From Massilia aurea (GTDB taxonomy: Bacteria > Pseudomonadota > Gammaproteobacteria > Burkholderiales > Burkholderiaceae_D): a stretch of DNA of 64,000 nt. The notes below the pieces were generated by a model. That model was not told where the DNA came from. It ran no database searches and saw only the letters and a program-made list of their open reading frames with translations. A program made the position numbers and the translations under genes. How positions within the stretch are numbered: position 1 is the stretch's first letter; the number at the start of each line of letters is the position of its first letter. This document shows, piece after piece, positions 8,693-16,400 of this stretch. The stretch covers positions 186,001 to 250,000 of the forward strand of contig NZ_JANUGZ010000005.1 of NCBI RefSeq assembly GCF_024753205.1. Reading direction: 5' to 3'.

Positions 8693-8814
8693 GTGAAAAC
8701 GACACTTCAGGGTAGCAGCTGATACGGTATTTACAAGGCTGGCGACGCTCGAAAATATCGGTGATCGCCCAGCCGCGCGCCGCGTCCCCACCGGCAATGC
8801 CATGCTTGCGGCCG

Positions 8815-8876
8815 TGTCATGTTCGTGTCACATTTCAGAATATGTCATGAACTTGTCATATTCGCCCGCTAGACTG
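8815..8876 (+). promoter_or_regulatory. Pho-box promoter of the pst operon
   Basis: Four TGTCA(T/C) half-sites lie at 8815, 8826, 8843 and 8854. Each pair is spaced exactly 11 bases, the layout of a Pho box bound by PhoB. The downstream pair occupies the -35 position of a promoter whose -10 would be TAGACT at 8870-8875. PhoB is encoded downstream in the same cluster, so autoregulation is expected under phosphate limitation. Confidence 0.9.
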
Positions 8877-8928
8877 CGCTTCATCGTCAGCGGGATCGTC
8901 CCGTCGTTCTATTTTCAGAGGATCAGAT

Positions 8929-9963
8929 ATGCGCATGAAGCATCTCTTCGTTTCGATCGCCGTCGCCGCTTCGGCATTCACCGCAACCGCCCAAGCCGCC
9001 AACATCACCGGCGCAGGCGCGACGTTCCCTTATCCGATCTACGCCAAATGGGCCGAGCTGTACAAGGCAGCATCGGGCAATGGCCTGAATTACCAGTCGG
9101 TCGGTTCCGGCGCCGGCATCAAGCAGATCAAGGCCAAGACCGTCGACTTCGGCGCGTCCGACATGCCACTGGCAGCCGCTGAACTCAACGCCGCCGGCCT
9201 GTTCCAGTTCCCGGCCGTGATGGGCGGCGTCGTGCCGATCGTCAACCTGGCGGGCATCGCTCCTGGCCAGATGAAACTGAGCGGCGCCGTCATCGCCGAC
9301 ATCTACATGGGCAAGATCGTCAAGTGGAACGCGCCGCAGATCGCCGCGCTGAACCCGGGCGTCAAACTGCCGGACGCCGACATCACCGTCGTGCGCCGCG
9401 CTGACAGCTCGGGCACCTCGTTCCTGTGGACCGATTTCCTGTCGAAGTCGAGCCCGGAATGGAAGACCAAGGTCGGCGCCGGCACCACCGTCAAGTGGGC
9501 AGTGGGCGTGGGCGGCAAGGGCAACGAAGGCGTGGCCGCCAACGTGCAGCGCATCAAGGGCGGCATCGGCTACGTCGAGTGGGCCTACGCCAAAAAGAAC
9601 AAGATGTCGCACACCCAGCTCCAGAACAAGGATGGCGTGTTCCTGCAACCGAGCGACGACGCCTTCAAGGCCGCCGCCGCTGGCGCCAACTGGTCGGGCA
9701 CCCCGGGCTTTGCGGTCATCCTGACCGACCAGCCGGGCAAGGACAGCTGGCCAGTCACGGGCGCGTCGTACATCCTCGTGCACAAGGCCCAGGACGCGGC
9801 CAAGGGCAAGGAAGTGCTGAAGTTCTTCGACTGGTCGTACAAGAATGGCGCCGCCTCGGCCGCTGAACTCGACTACGTGCCGATGCCTGCGCCGGTCATC
9901 AAGCTCGTGCAGGACGCCTGGCGTACCAATCTGAAAGACACCACCGGCAAGGCGCTTTGGTAA
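8929..9963 (+). CDS. pstS: Phosphate ABC transporter, periplasmic substrate-binding protein PstS
   Basis: A 344-residue precursor with a classic signal peptide cut near AQA-A (residues 21-24), then NITGAGATFPYPIYAKWAELY, the PstS N-terminal signature. Phosphate-contact loops are visible (GSGAGIKQIK, SDMP, DSSGTSFLW). It binds phosphate in the periplasm and passes it to PstCA. AGAGGA stands 7 bases before ATG 8929; ATG 8935 is less well placed. It is first in the pst-pho cluster, with a hairpin between it and pstC. Confidence 0.97.
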   Translation: MRMKHLFVSIAVAASAFTATAQAANITGAGATFPYPIYAKWAELYKAASGNGLNYQSVGSGAGIKQIKAKTVDFGASDMPLAAAELNAAGLFQFPAVMGGVVPIVNLAGIAPGQMKLSGAVIADIYMGKIVKWNAPQIAALNPGVKLPDADITVVRRADSSGTSFLWTDFLSKSSPEWKTKVGAGTTVKWAVGVGGKGNEGVAANVQRIKGGIGYVEWAYAKKNKMSHTQLQNKDGVFLQPSDDAFKAAAAGANWSGTPGFAVILTDQPGKDSWPVTGASYILVHKAQDAAKGKEVLKFFDWSYKNGAASAAELDYVPMPAPVIKLVQDAWRTNLKDTTGKALW

Positions 9964-9982
9964 TCCATACCTCTTCACCATC

Positions 9983-10007
9983 GAAGGACCGGCCCGACCG
10001 GTCCTTC
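9983..10007 (+). terminator. Hairpin between pstS and pstC
   Basis: A 10-bp perfect stem (GAAGGACCGG / CCGGTCCTTC) with a 5-base loop and no T-run. It is more likely a processing or mRNA-stabilising hairpin, or a partial terminator, that keeps pstS expression above the membrane genes. Confidence 0.6.
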
Positions 10008-10071
10008 TGCATGCCAGCGATATTGACAAAACGATATTGATTACGAGTCTTATAGCGAGTCTTCCACACAT

Positions 10072-11094
10072 ATGAGCGCCCACCCATCCTTGTCCGTGCA
10101 GGACCTGCCTGAACAGGCTGCAGCCGAAGACGCCCGTCGTTACGCTGCACTGCGCACGACGATGCGCAACCAGCGTATCCAGGACTTCTTCTTCCACAAA
10201 ATCACGCTGCTGTTTGCTGCCACGGTCCTGGCGGTGCTGATCGGGATCATCATCTCGCTGGCCATCGGCGCCGCGCCGGCGTTCTCGCAGTTTGGCCCGG
10301 GCTTCATCACCCGCGTCGAGTGGGATCCGGTGAACGACGAGTTCGGCGCCATGATCGCCATCTGGGGCACGCTGGCCACCTCGATCATCGCGCTGGCCGT
10401 GGCCTTCCCGATCAGCTTCGGTATCGCACTGTTCCTGACCGAGATCTGCCCGGCCTGGCTGCGTCGCCCGCTGGGCACCGCCGTCGAGCTGCTCGCCGGC
10501 GTGCCGTCGATCATCTACGGCATGTGGGGCCTGTTTGTGTTCGCGCCGATGTTCGCCGACCACGTGCAGCCGCTGCTGAAAGAAACCATCGGCCAGTTGC
10601 CGGTGATCGGCGTTATCTTCCAGGGTCCGACGATGGGCATCGGCATCATGACCGCCGGCCTGATCCTGGCAATCATGATCATCCCGTTCATTGCCTCGGT
10701 GATGCGCGATGTGTTCGAGATCGTGCCGACCGTGCTGAAGGAATCGGCGTATGGCCTCGGTTGCACCCGCTGGGAAGTGGTGCGCAAGGTCGTGCTGCCA
10801 TACACCCGCAACGGTGTGGTGGGCGGCGTCATGCTGGGCTTGGGCCGCGCGCTGGGTGAGACGATGGCCGTGACCTTTGTGATTGGTAACGCGCACTCGC
10901 TGTCGGCCTCGCTGTTCTCGCCAGGCAATTCGATTTCGTCGACGCTTGCCAACGAATTTGCCGAAGCGGCCAGCACGCTGCACTCGTCGTCGCTGTTTGC
11001 GCTGGCACTGATCCTGTTTGGCATCACGTTCATCGTGCTGTCGGCGGCCAAGATCATGCTGCTCGGTATGTCCCGTAACGAAGGCACGAAATAA
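10072..11094 (+). CDS. pstC: Phosphate ABC transporter permease PstC
   Basis: A 340-residue inner-membrane permease with a soluble N terminus of about 40 residues, six predicted membrane segments, and the EAA-loop region (VLKESAYGLGCTRWEVVRKVVLP) that couples to PstB. It forms the phosphate channel with PstA. The gap from pstS is 108 bases and contains the hairpin. pstA starts 1 base after its stop, so the two are translationally linked. Confidence 0.96.
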   Translation: MSAHPSLSVQDLPEQAAAEDARRYAALRTTMRNQRIQDFFFHKITLLFAATVLAVLIGIIISLAIGAAPAFSQFGPGFITRVEWDPVNDEFGAMIAIWGTLATSIIALAVAFPISFGIALFLTEICPAWLRRPLGTAVELLAGVPSIIYGMWGLFVFAPMFADHVQPLLKETIGQLPVIGVIFQGPTMGIGIMTAGLILAIMIIPFIASVMRDVFEIVPTVLKESAYGLGCTRWEVVRKVVLPYTRNGVVGGVMLGLGRALGETMAVTFVIGNAHSLSASLFSPGNSISSTLANEFAEAASTLHSSSLFALALILFGITFIVLSAAKIMLLGMSRNEGTK

Positions 11095-11095
11095 G

Positions 11096-11968
11096 ATGGC
11101 AACTGAGATGAATACCCCTTCCAAGAACCCGGTATACCGCCGGCGCCTGCTGGCGCACCGCATCGGCATCACGCTGTCGGTGTGCGCGATGGGCATCGGT
11201 CTGGCCTTCCTGGCCTGGATCCTGTTCACGCTGCTGTACAACGGCCTGGGCGGCCTGTCGGCCACGCTGTTCACGGCCGACACTCCGGCCCCGGGCACGC
11301 CTGGTGGCGGCTTGCGCAATGCGATTCTGGGCAGCGTGATGATGGTCGGTCTGTCGACGCTGATCAGCACGCCGGTCGGCATCCTGGCCGGTATCTATCT
11401 GGCCGAATACGGCGAGAACAACAAGTTCGCGCAAGTCACGCGCTTCGTGACCGACATCATGCTGTCGGCCCCGTCGATCGTGATTGGCCTGTTCGTGTAT
11501 GCGATCTACGTCGCCAAGGTCCAGCACTTCTCGGGCTACGCCGGCACGATCGCGCTGTCGCTGATCGCGATTCCGGTCGTCGTGCGCACCACCGACAATA
11601 TGCTGCGCCTGGTACCCCCCAGCCTGCTCGAAGCGGCGTATGCGCTGGGCGCGCCGCACTGGAAAGTGGCTCTGACCGTGCGCCTGCGCGCCGTGAAGGC
11701 TGGCGTCGTCACTGGCGTGCTGCTGGCCGTGGCCCGCGTTACCGGTGAAACCGCGCCGCTGCTGTTCACCGCGCTGAACAACCAGTTCTACAGCCATGAC
11801 ATGAATGCGCCGCTGGCCAACCTGCCGGTGGTGATCTACACCTACGCCATGAGCCCGTACGATGACTGGCGCTCGCTGGCCTGGGCCGGTGCATTGCTTG
11901 TGACCACGACCGTGTTGTTGCTGAACATCCTGTCGCGTACGTTGTTCAGCCAAAAAACCCCGAATTAA
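11096..11968 (+). CDS. pstA: Phosphate ABC transporter permease PstA
   Basis: A 290-residue permease with six predicted membrane segments and the coupling-loop sequence SLLEAAYALGAPHWKVALTV. I take ATG 11096, immediately after the pstC stop; the frame is open further upstream only because it overlaps pstC. It pairs with PstC as the phosphate channel. The end lies 21-24 bases before pstB. Confidence 0.95.
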   Translation: MATEMNTPSKNPVYRRRLLAHRIGITLSVCAMGIGLAFLAWILFTLLYNGLGGLSATLFTADTPAPGTPGGGLRNAILGSVMMVGLSTLISTPVGILAGIYLAEYGENNKFAQVTRFVTDIMLSAPSIVIGLFVYAIYVAKVQHFSGYAGTIALSLIAIPVVVRTTDNMLRLVPPSLLEAAYALGAPHWKVALTVRLRAVKAGVVTGVLLAVARVTGETAPLLFTALNNQFYSHDMNAPLANLPVVIYTYAMSPYDDWRSLAWAGALLVTTTVLLLNILSRTLFSQKTPN

Positions 11969-11992
11969 TTCACTCTGATAAACGATAAAGTG

Positions 11993-12793
11993 ATGAACCA
12001 AGCCATGCTCAATACGACTCCGACCCCGGCTGCGGCCAAAGCCAAGACGATCGAAATCGAAGGCCTGAACTTCTTTTACGGTAAAACGCAGAGTCTGAAG
12101 AATGTCAGCCTCGACATCCACGCCAAGCAGGTCACGGCCTTCATCGGCCCGTCGGGCTGCGGCAAGTCGACGCTGCTGCGTACCCTGAACCGGATGTACG
12201 ACCTGTACCCGGGCCAGCGCGCCGAAGGCAAGATCATGTACCGCGGCGGCAATATCCTCGACGCAGGCGTCGACGTGAACATGCTGCGCGCCAAGGTCGG
12301 CATGGTGTTCCAGAAGCCGACCCCGTTCCCGATGTCGATCTACGACAACATCGCGTTCGGCGTGCGCCTGTACGAAAACCTGTCGAAAGGCGAGATGGAC
12401 GAGCGCGTCGAGTGGGCCCTGAAAAAGGCGGCGCTGTGGGAAGAAGCCAAGGACAAGCTGTCCAAGAGCGGCCTGTCGCTGTCGGGCGGCCAGCAGCAGC
12501 GCCTGTGCATCGCGCGTGGCGTGGCAGTCAAGCCCGATGTGCTCTTGCTCGATGAGCCGACCTCGGCGCTGGACCCGATCTCGACCGCCAAGATCGAAGA
12601 ACTGATCAGCGAACTCAAGCAGGATTACACGATCACGATCGTGACCCACAATATGCAACAGGCCGCGCGCTGCTCCGACTACACCGCCTATATGTACCTG
12701 GGCGAACTGGTCGAATTCGGCGAGACCGACCAGATCTTCATGAAGCCGGCGCGCAAGGAAACGCAGGATTACATTACCGGCCGCTTCGGCTGA
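11993..12793 (+). CDS. pstB: Phosphate ABC transporter ATP-binding protein PstB
   Basis: A 266-residue ABC ATPase with Walker A GPSGCGKST (52-60), the VFQKPTPFPMSIYDN Q-loop typical of PstB, signature LSGGQQQ (162-168) and Walker B VLLLDEPTSALD. It powers phosphate import through PstCA. The start is ambiguous: GTG 11990, ATG 11993 and ATG 12005 are all in frame and none has a strong ribosome binding site; I use ATG 11993. Confidence 0.96.
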   Translation: MNQAMLNTTPTPAAAKAKTIEIEGLNFFYGKTQSLKNVSLDIHAKQVTAFIGPSGCGKSTLLRTLNRMYDLYPGQRAEGKIMYRGGNILDAGVDVNMLRAKVGMVFQKPTPFPMSIYDNIAFGVRLYENLSKGEMDERVEWALKKAALWEEAKDKLSKSGLSLSGGQQQRLCIARGVAVKPDVLLLDEPTSALDPISTAKIEELISELKQDYTITIVTHNMQQAARCSDYTAYMYLGELVEFGETDQIFMKPARKETQDYITGRFG

Positions 12794-12815
12794 TCGAGCT
12801 GGCTGACCTTTTTCG

Positions 12816-12833
12816 GCCGTCCCTGCGGACGGC
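12816..12833 (+). terminator. Hairpin between pstB and phoU
   Basis: A 7-bp perfect stem GCCGTCC / GGACGGC with a CTGC tetraloop and no downstream T-run. It lies in the 68-base pstB-phoU gap and probably separates the expression levels of transporter and regulators without stopping all transcription. Confidence 0.5.
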
Positions 12834-12861
12834 TTCACAAGAATATTGACGGAGAGTTTGT

Positions 12862-13563
12862 ATGACAGGCGAGCATTCATCCAAGCAGTACGACCAGGAA
12901 CTCGAAGGGATCCGTTCCCAGGTCTTGCTGATGGGCGGCATGGTGGAAACCCAGTTCGAAGAAGCGCTGGAATGCTTCCGCATCGGCGACATCGCACGCG
13001 CCGAGCGCGTGATGGCCGAAGACCAGGCCGTCAACCAGCTTGAAGTCGCGCTGGACGACGCCTGCAGCCACCTGATCGTGAAACGCCAGCCGACCGCGAA
13101 CGACCTGCGCACCGTGATGGCCACCATCAAGGTGATCACCGACCTCGAGCGCATTGGCGACGAAGCGACCAAGGTTGCGCGCACGGCGAAAAGCCTGCAC
13201 GAGCGGGGCGCGACGGGCTTTGCCCATTTCGACATGATCCGCACGATCGCCAAGGCGACGTCCGAACTGCTGCACGATTCGCTCGACGCGTTCGCGCGCC
13301 TGGACGGCAAGCAGGCCTTGCAGATCATCGCGGGCGACGAAGTGGTCGACCACGAGTTCCGCGTCATCCTGCGCACGATGGTCACGTTCATGATGGAAGA
13401 CCCGCGCACGATTTCGTCGGCGCTCGACACGCTGTGGGTGGCCAAGGCCATCGAGCGCATCGGCGACCATGCCAAGAACATCGCCGAATACGTGATCTAC
13501 GTGGTCGAAGGCCGCGACATCCGCCACAGCAAGCCGACGCTCGGTGAGCCGCCGGTACTGTGA
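12862..13563 (+). CDS. phoU: Phosphate signalling protein PhoU
   Basis: A 233-residue all-helical protein made of two PhoU repeats, each with the metal-binding (E/D)xxxD pattern: DLERIGDEATKVA in the first and AIERIGDHAKNIAEYV in the second. PhoU links the state of the Pst transporter to the PhoR kinase and represses the regulon when phosphate is plentiful. GGAG lies about 8 bases before ATG 12862. Its stop overlaps the phoB start. Confidence 0.97.
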   Translation: MTGEHSSKQYDQELEGIRSQVLLMGGMVETQFEEALECFRIGDIARAERVMAEDQAVNQLEVALDDACSHLIVKRQPTANDLRTVMATIKVITDLERIGDEATKVARTAKSLHERGATGFAHFDMIRTIAKATSELLHDSLDAFARLDGKQALQIIAGDEVVDHEFRVILRTMVTFMMEDPRTISSALDTLWVAKAIERIGDHAKNIAEYVIYVVEGRDIRHSKPTLGEPPVL

Positions 13564-14252
13564 GCATGGCTGACACCACCTCCGTCCTCGTGGTCGAGGA
13601 TGAGCCGGCGATCGTCGAACTGGTGACCTATTCGCTGCGCGAAGCAGGCTGGGAAATCCGCACGGCCGATACGGCGGCCGGCGCCTGGGACAGCATCAGC
13701 CGGGGCAAGCCTGACCTGCTGCTGCTGGACTGGATGCTGCCCGACCAGAGCGGCCTGCGCTTGCTGTCGCGTATTCGCGCCGACCGCGATTTCCAGGAGC
13801 TGCCGGTCATCATGCTGACCGCCAAGAGCATGGAAGAAGACAAGCTGGCGGGCCTGAACAGCGGCGCTGACGACTACATCACCAAGCCGTTCTCGCCGCG
13901 CGAACTGCTGGCCCGTTCGCGCGCGCTGCTGCGCCGCAAGAGCCCGCACCTGGCCGAAGCGCCGCTGCGCGCCGGCAGCGTAACGCTCGATCCGAACAGC
14001 TGCACCGTGACGGTCGAGAACCAGCAGATCGACATCGGCAACGCTGAATACAAGCTGCTCAAGTACCTGCTGGCGCACCGCGAGCGCGTGTTTTCACGCG
14101 CCCAGTTGCTCGACAAGGTGTGGGGCGACCATGCGGTGATCGAAGAGCGCACGGTCGACGTGCACGTGCTACGACTGCGCAAGGCGCTGAAATCGGCCGA
14201 TGGCCTGATCCGCACGGTGCGCAGCGTCGGCTACATGCTGTCCGAAAAATAG
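13560..14252 (+). CDS. phoB: Phosphate regulon response regulator PhoB
   Basis: A 230-residue OmpR-family regulator. The receiver domain has E13/D14, phospho-acceptor D57 in LLLLDWMLPD and the TKPFSP lysine loop. The C-terminal winged helix contains the EYKLLKYLL and VDVHVLRLRKAL helices. When phosphorylated by PhoR it binds Pho boxes such as that before pstS. The GTG at 13560 overlaps the phoU stop (GTGA); ATG 13566 is the alternative. Confidence 0.96.
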   Translation: MSMADTTSVLVVEDEPAIVELVTYSLREAGWEIRTADTAAGAWDSISRGKPDLLLLDWMLPDQSGLRLLSRIRADRDFQELPVIMLTAKSMEEDKLAGLNSGADDYITKPFSPRELLARSRALLRRKSPHLAEAPLRAGSVTLDPNSCTVTVENQQIDIGNAEYKLLKYLLAHRERVFSRAQLLDKVWGDHAVIEERTVDVHVLRLRKALKSADGLIRTVRSVGYMLSEK

Positions 14253-14270
14253 TCTGTGTCGAAGGACGCG

Positions 14271-15563
14271 ATGAATCCCAAGTTGCTGTTCTGGGTCCCG
14301 GCGCTGTTGCGCCTGGGGCTGTTGTTTGCCTTTGCGGGCCTCGTCTGGTGGTGGATGGGGCTGGTGGTCGGGCTGTCGCTGGCGCTGGCTGCTGCTGTCA
14401 CGGCCATCATCGTGCAGCTGTCCTATCTGCAAAAGCTGGGCGAATGGCTCGAGCATCCGCAAGAGACGCGCCTGCCGGACGGGTGGGGCGCCTGGACGGA
14501 AGCGTTCGCGCGCCTGTACCACCTGCGGCGCGACGACAAGAAGCACCAGGCTGAACTCACCGAATGGCTGGCCCGTTTCCGCCAGGCGATGCACCTGCTG
14601 CCGGAAGGCGTCGCGATCATGGACGACGTACTGTTTCTGGAGTGGTGCAACCCGGCGCTCGAGCGGCATCTGGGTTTGACGATGGAGCGCGACAAGGGCT
14701 TGCGCGTGACCAATCTGGTGCGCCATCCCGACTTCATCGATTACATCATCCTGGGCCGCTACGAGCAGCCGCTGACGCTGGCGTTCAGGGGCCGCAAGAT
14801 CGAATGCCGCATCATCCCGTTCGAGAACCGGCGCCAGATCCTGGTCACGCACGACGCGACCGATACCGAGCGGATCGAAGCGATGCGGCGCGACTTCATT
14901 GCCAACGCCTCGCACGAGCTGAGGACGCCGCTGACGGTGATCGTGGGCTTCCTCGAAATCGCGATGGCCGATCCGGGCCTGGACGTGACCACGCGCACGG
15001 CGCACCTGAGCTTGATGACCGAGCAGGCGCAGCGGATGCAGCGGCTGATCCAGGACATGCTGACCCTGTCGCGGCTGGAGTCGGACGAATTCCCGCTCAA
15101 GCGCGAGCGGGTGGATATCAAGCTTCTGGTCGAATCGATCGCCGCCGAAGCGCGCGCGCTGTCGGGCGGCCGGCACACGATCGAGGTGGCGGTGGATGGC
15201 CCGGACGTGATGGGCAGCATGGAAGAGCTGCGGAGCGCTTTTGCCAACCTGGCGTCGAACGCGGTGCGCTACTCGCCCAACGGCGGCACGATCCGCCTGG
15301 CGTGGTCGCGCGGCCCCGATGCGCTGGCGTTTGCCGTGACCGACTGCGGCATCGGCATCGACCCGGAACACATCCCGCGCCTGACCGAGCGTTTCTACCG
15401 CGTGGACAAGAGCCGCTCGCGCGAAACGCAGGGCACGGGCCTGGGCCTGGCCATCGTCAAGCACGTGCTGCTGCGCCACGGCGGCAAGCTGACGATCACC
15501 TCCCAACCAGGCAAAGGCAGCACCTTCGCCGCCACGCTCCCCAACACATCCCTGCCAGCATAA
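14271..15563 (+). CDS. phoR: Phosphate regulon sensor histidine kinase PhoR
   Basis: A 430-residue membrane kinase: two N-terminal membrane helices (about 5-50), a linker, a PAS-like region (about 105-195), an H-box ANASHELRTPL with H215, and an ATPase domain with DCGIGIDPEH and GTGLGLAIVKH. There is no large periplasmic domain, as expected for PhoR, which senses through PhoU and Pst. ATG 14271 is preferred because AAGGA lies just before it; GTG 14256 would add five residues. Confidence 0.95.
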   Translation: MNPKLLFWVPALLRLGLLFAFAGLVWWWMGLVVGLSLALAAAVTAIIVQLSYLQKLGEWLEHPQETRLPDGWGAWTEAFARLYHLRRDDKKHQAELTEWLARFRQAMHLLPEGVAIMDDVLFLEWCNPALERHLGLTMERDKGLRVTNLVRHPDFIDYIILGRYEQPLTLAFRGRKIECRIIPFENRRQILVTHDATDTERIEAMRRDFIANASHELRTPLTVIVGFLEIAMADPGLDVTTRTAHLSLMTEQAQRMQRLIQDMLTLSRLESDEFPLKRERVDIKLLVESIAAEARALSGGRHTIEVAVDGPDVMGSMEELRSAFANLASNAVRYSPNGGTIRLAWSRGPDALAFAVTDCGIGIDPEHIPRLTERFYRVDKSRSRETQGTGLGLAIVKHVLLRHGGKLTITSQPGKGSTFAATLPNTSLPA

Positions 15564-15590
15564 CCCTCCGACCCCAAAAGCAATTGCCCT

Positions 15591-15624
15591 ACAATTGGGG
15601 TCAGAGTCGAATTGTTTGACAACT
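15591..15624. repeat. Palindromic intergenic repeat, half copy 4
   Basis: One arm only: ACAATTGGGGTCAGAGTCGA followed by ATTGTTTGACAACT. It lies 28 bases after phoR. The matching right arm is missing. Confidence 0.7.
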
Positions 15625-15685
15625 TTGTGACATGCTGGGGAGATCTTCCGGTTGACCACAAATTGAACGGAAACGTTTGTTTGAG

Positions 15686-15760
15686 ACAATGAGGGTCAGA
15701 GTCGAATTAATGAGCAACTTCGAAAGTTGTCAAACAATTCGACTCTGACCCTCATTGTTT
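15686..15760. repeat. Palindromic intergenic repeat, copy 5
   Basis: A complete palindrome from GAGGGTCAGAGTCGAATTAA to CGACTCTGACCCTC, centred on CTTCGAAAG, followed by TTGTTTTTT. It is identical over about 60 bases to copy 6, which points to recent duplication. Confidence 0.9.
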
Positions 15761-15876
15761 TTTCGGTGTTTTAGTGAGAAGAACAATTGATTTTGACTAG
15801 AACGATGGGCACGAGCAAGCAAAGCCATCGCTCAATAGATTGAGGTACTTTTTTCGGCTTTTTTGACCGGAAAAAA

Positions 15877-15946
15877 ATGAGGGTCAGAGTCGAATTAATG
15901 AGCAACTTCGAAAGTTGTCAAACAATTCGACTCTGACCCTAATTGT
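15877..15946. repeat. Palindromic intergenic repeat, copy 6
   Basis: A near-identical twin of copy 5, about 120 bases further on. The bases between the two copies (15761-15876) are AT-rich and hold no gene that I can support. Confidence 0.9.
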
Positions 15947-16008
15947 CTTTTGGGCAAGCTGAGGCTAGGACATTGAGGCTCGGTAAAACGTCGTGGTGCG
16001 AGTGGGAA

Positions 16009-16041
16009 ATTGGCCAATAATTCGACTCTGACCCTAATTGT
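16009..16041. repeat. Palindromic intergenic repeat, half copy 7
   Basis: The right arm only (AATTGGCCAATAATTCGACT then CTGACCCTAATTG). It ends 9 bases before the stop of the DUF3325 gene. The whole gap 15564-16049 is repeat material between convergent genes. Confidence 0.7.
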
Positions 16042-16049
16042 TCCGGATG

Positions 16050-16400
16050 TTAGGGTAGCAGGAGGAGGGCGGTGGTCAGGGCGGCTGCCGGGATGCCGAT
16101 CCAGGCGCCTTGGGCGACTTTGCGGGGGGCGTATTGGAGCATGGCGGCCACCGTCCAGGCGGCGACTGACAGGATGCCGCACCACAGCACCGGGCCGACG
16201 TGCCAGCCGCGGGCGGCGATGCAGGCGGCGAAGGAGAGTGCCAGGCCCAACCAGGCCAGTGTGCGCATGCGCATTCTCAGCGCTGGCGCTGGCTCCTTGC
16301 CGCGGCCGTGCAGGTCGGCGTAGTGGCGGTCCATCACGATGCCTTTGGCGGCGAATGCGCTGAAGGCGAGGGAAACGCTGCTGAGGAATAGCATGCTCAT
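16050..16400 (-). CDS. DUF3325 family membrane protein
   Basis: A 116-residue membrane protein with three or four hydrophobic segments and the central (H)YADLHGRG motif of DUF3325. The function is unknown. The family is usually found beside PepSY-TM proteins and siderophore receptors, as here. Its ATG overlaps the stop of the PepSY gene. It is last in the presumed iron operon. Confidence 0.8.
   Translation of the reverse strand: MSMLFLSSVSLAFSAFAAKGIVMDRHYADLHGRGKEPAPALRMRMRTLAWLGLALSFAACIAARGWHVGPVLWCGILSVAAWTVAAMLQYAPRKVAQGAWIGIPAAALTTALLLLP

Noticed and set aside
9983..10007. A riboswitch between pstS and pstC
   Set aside because: Only a simple 10-bp hairpin is present, with no conserved aptamer-like architecture.
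8923..11382. An 819-codon frame antisense to pstS and pstC
   Set aside because: Same cause: shadow of GC-rich coding sequence, composition unlike any protein, covers two certain genes.
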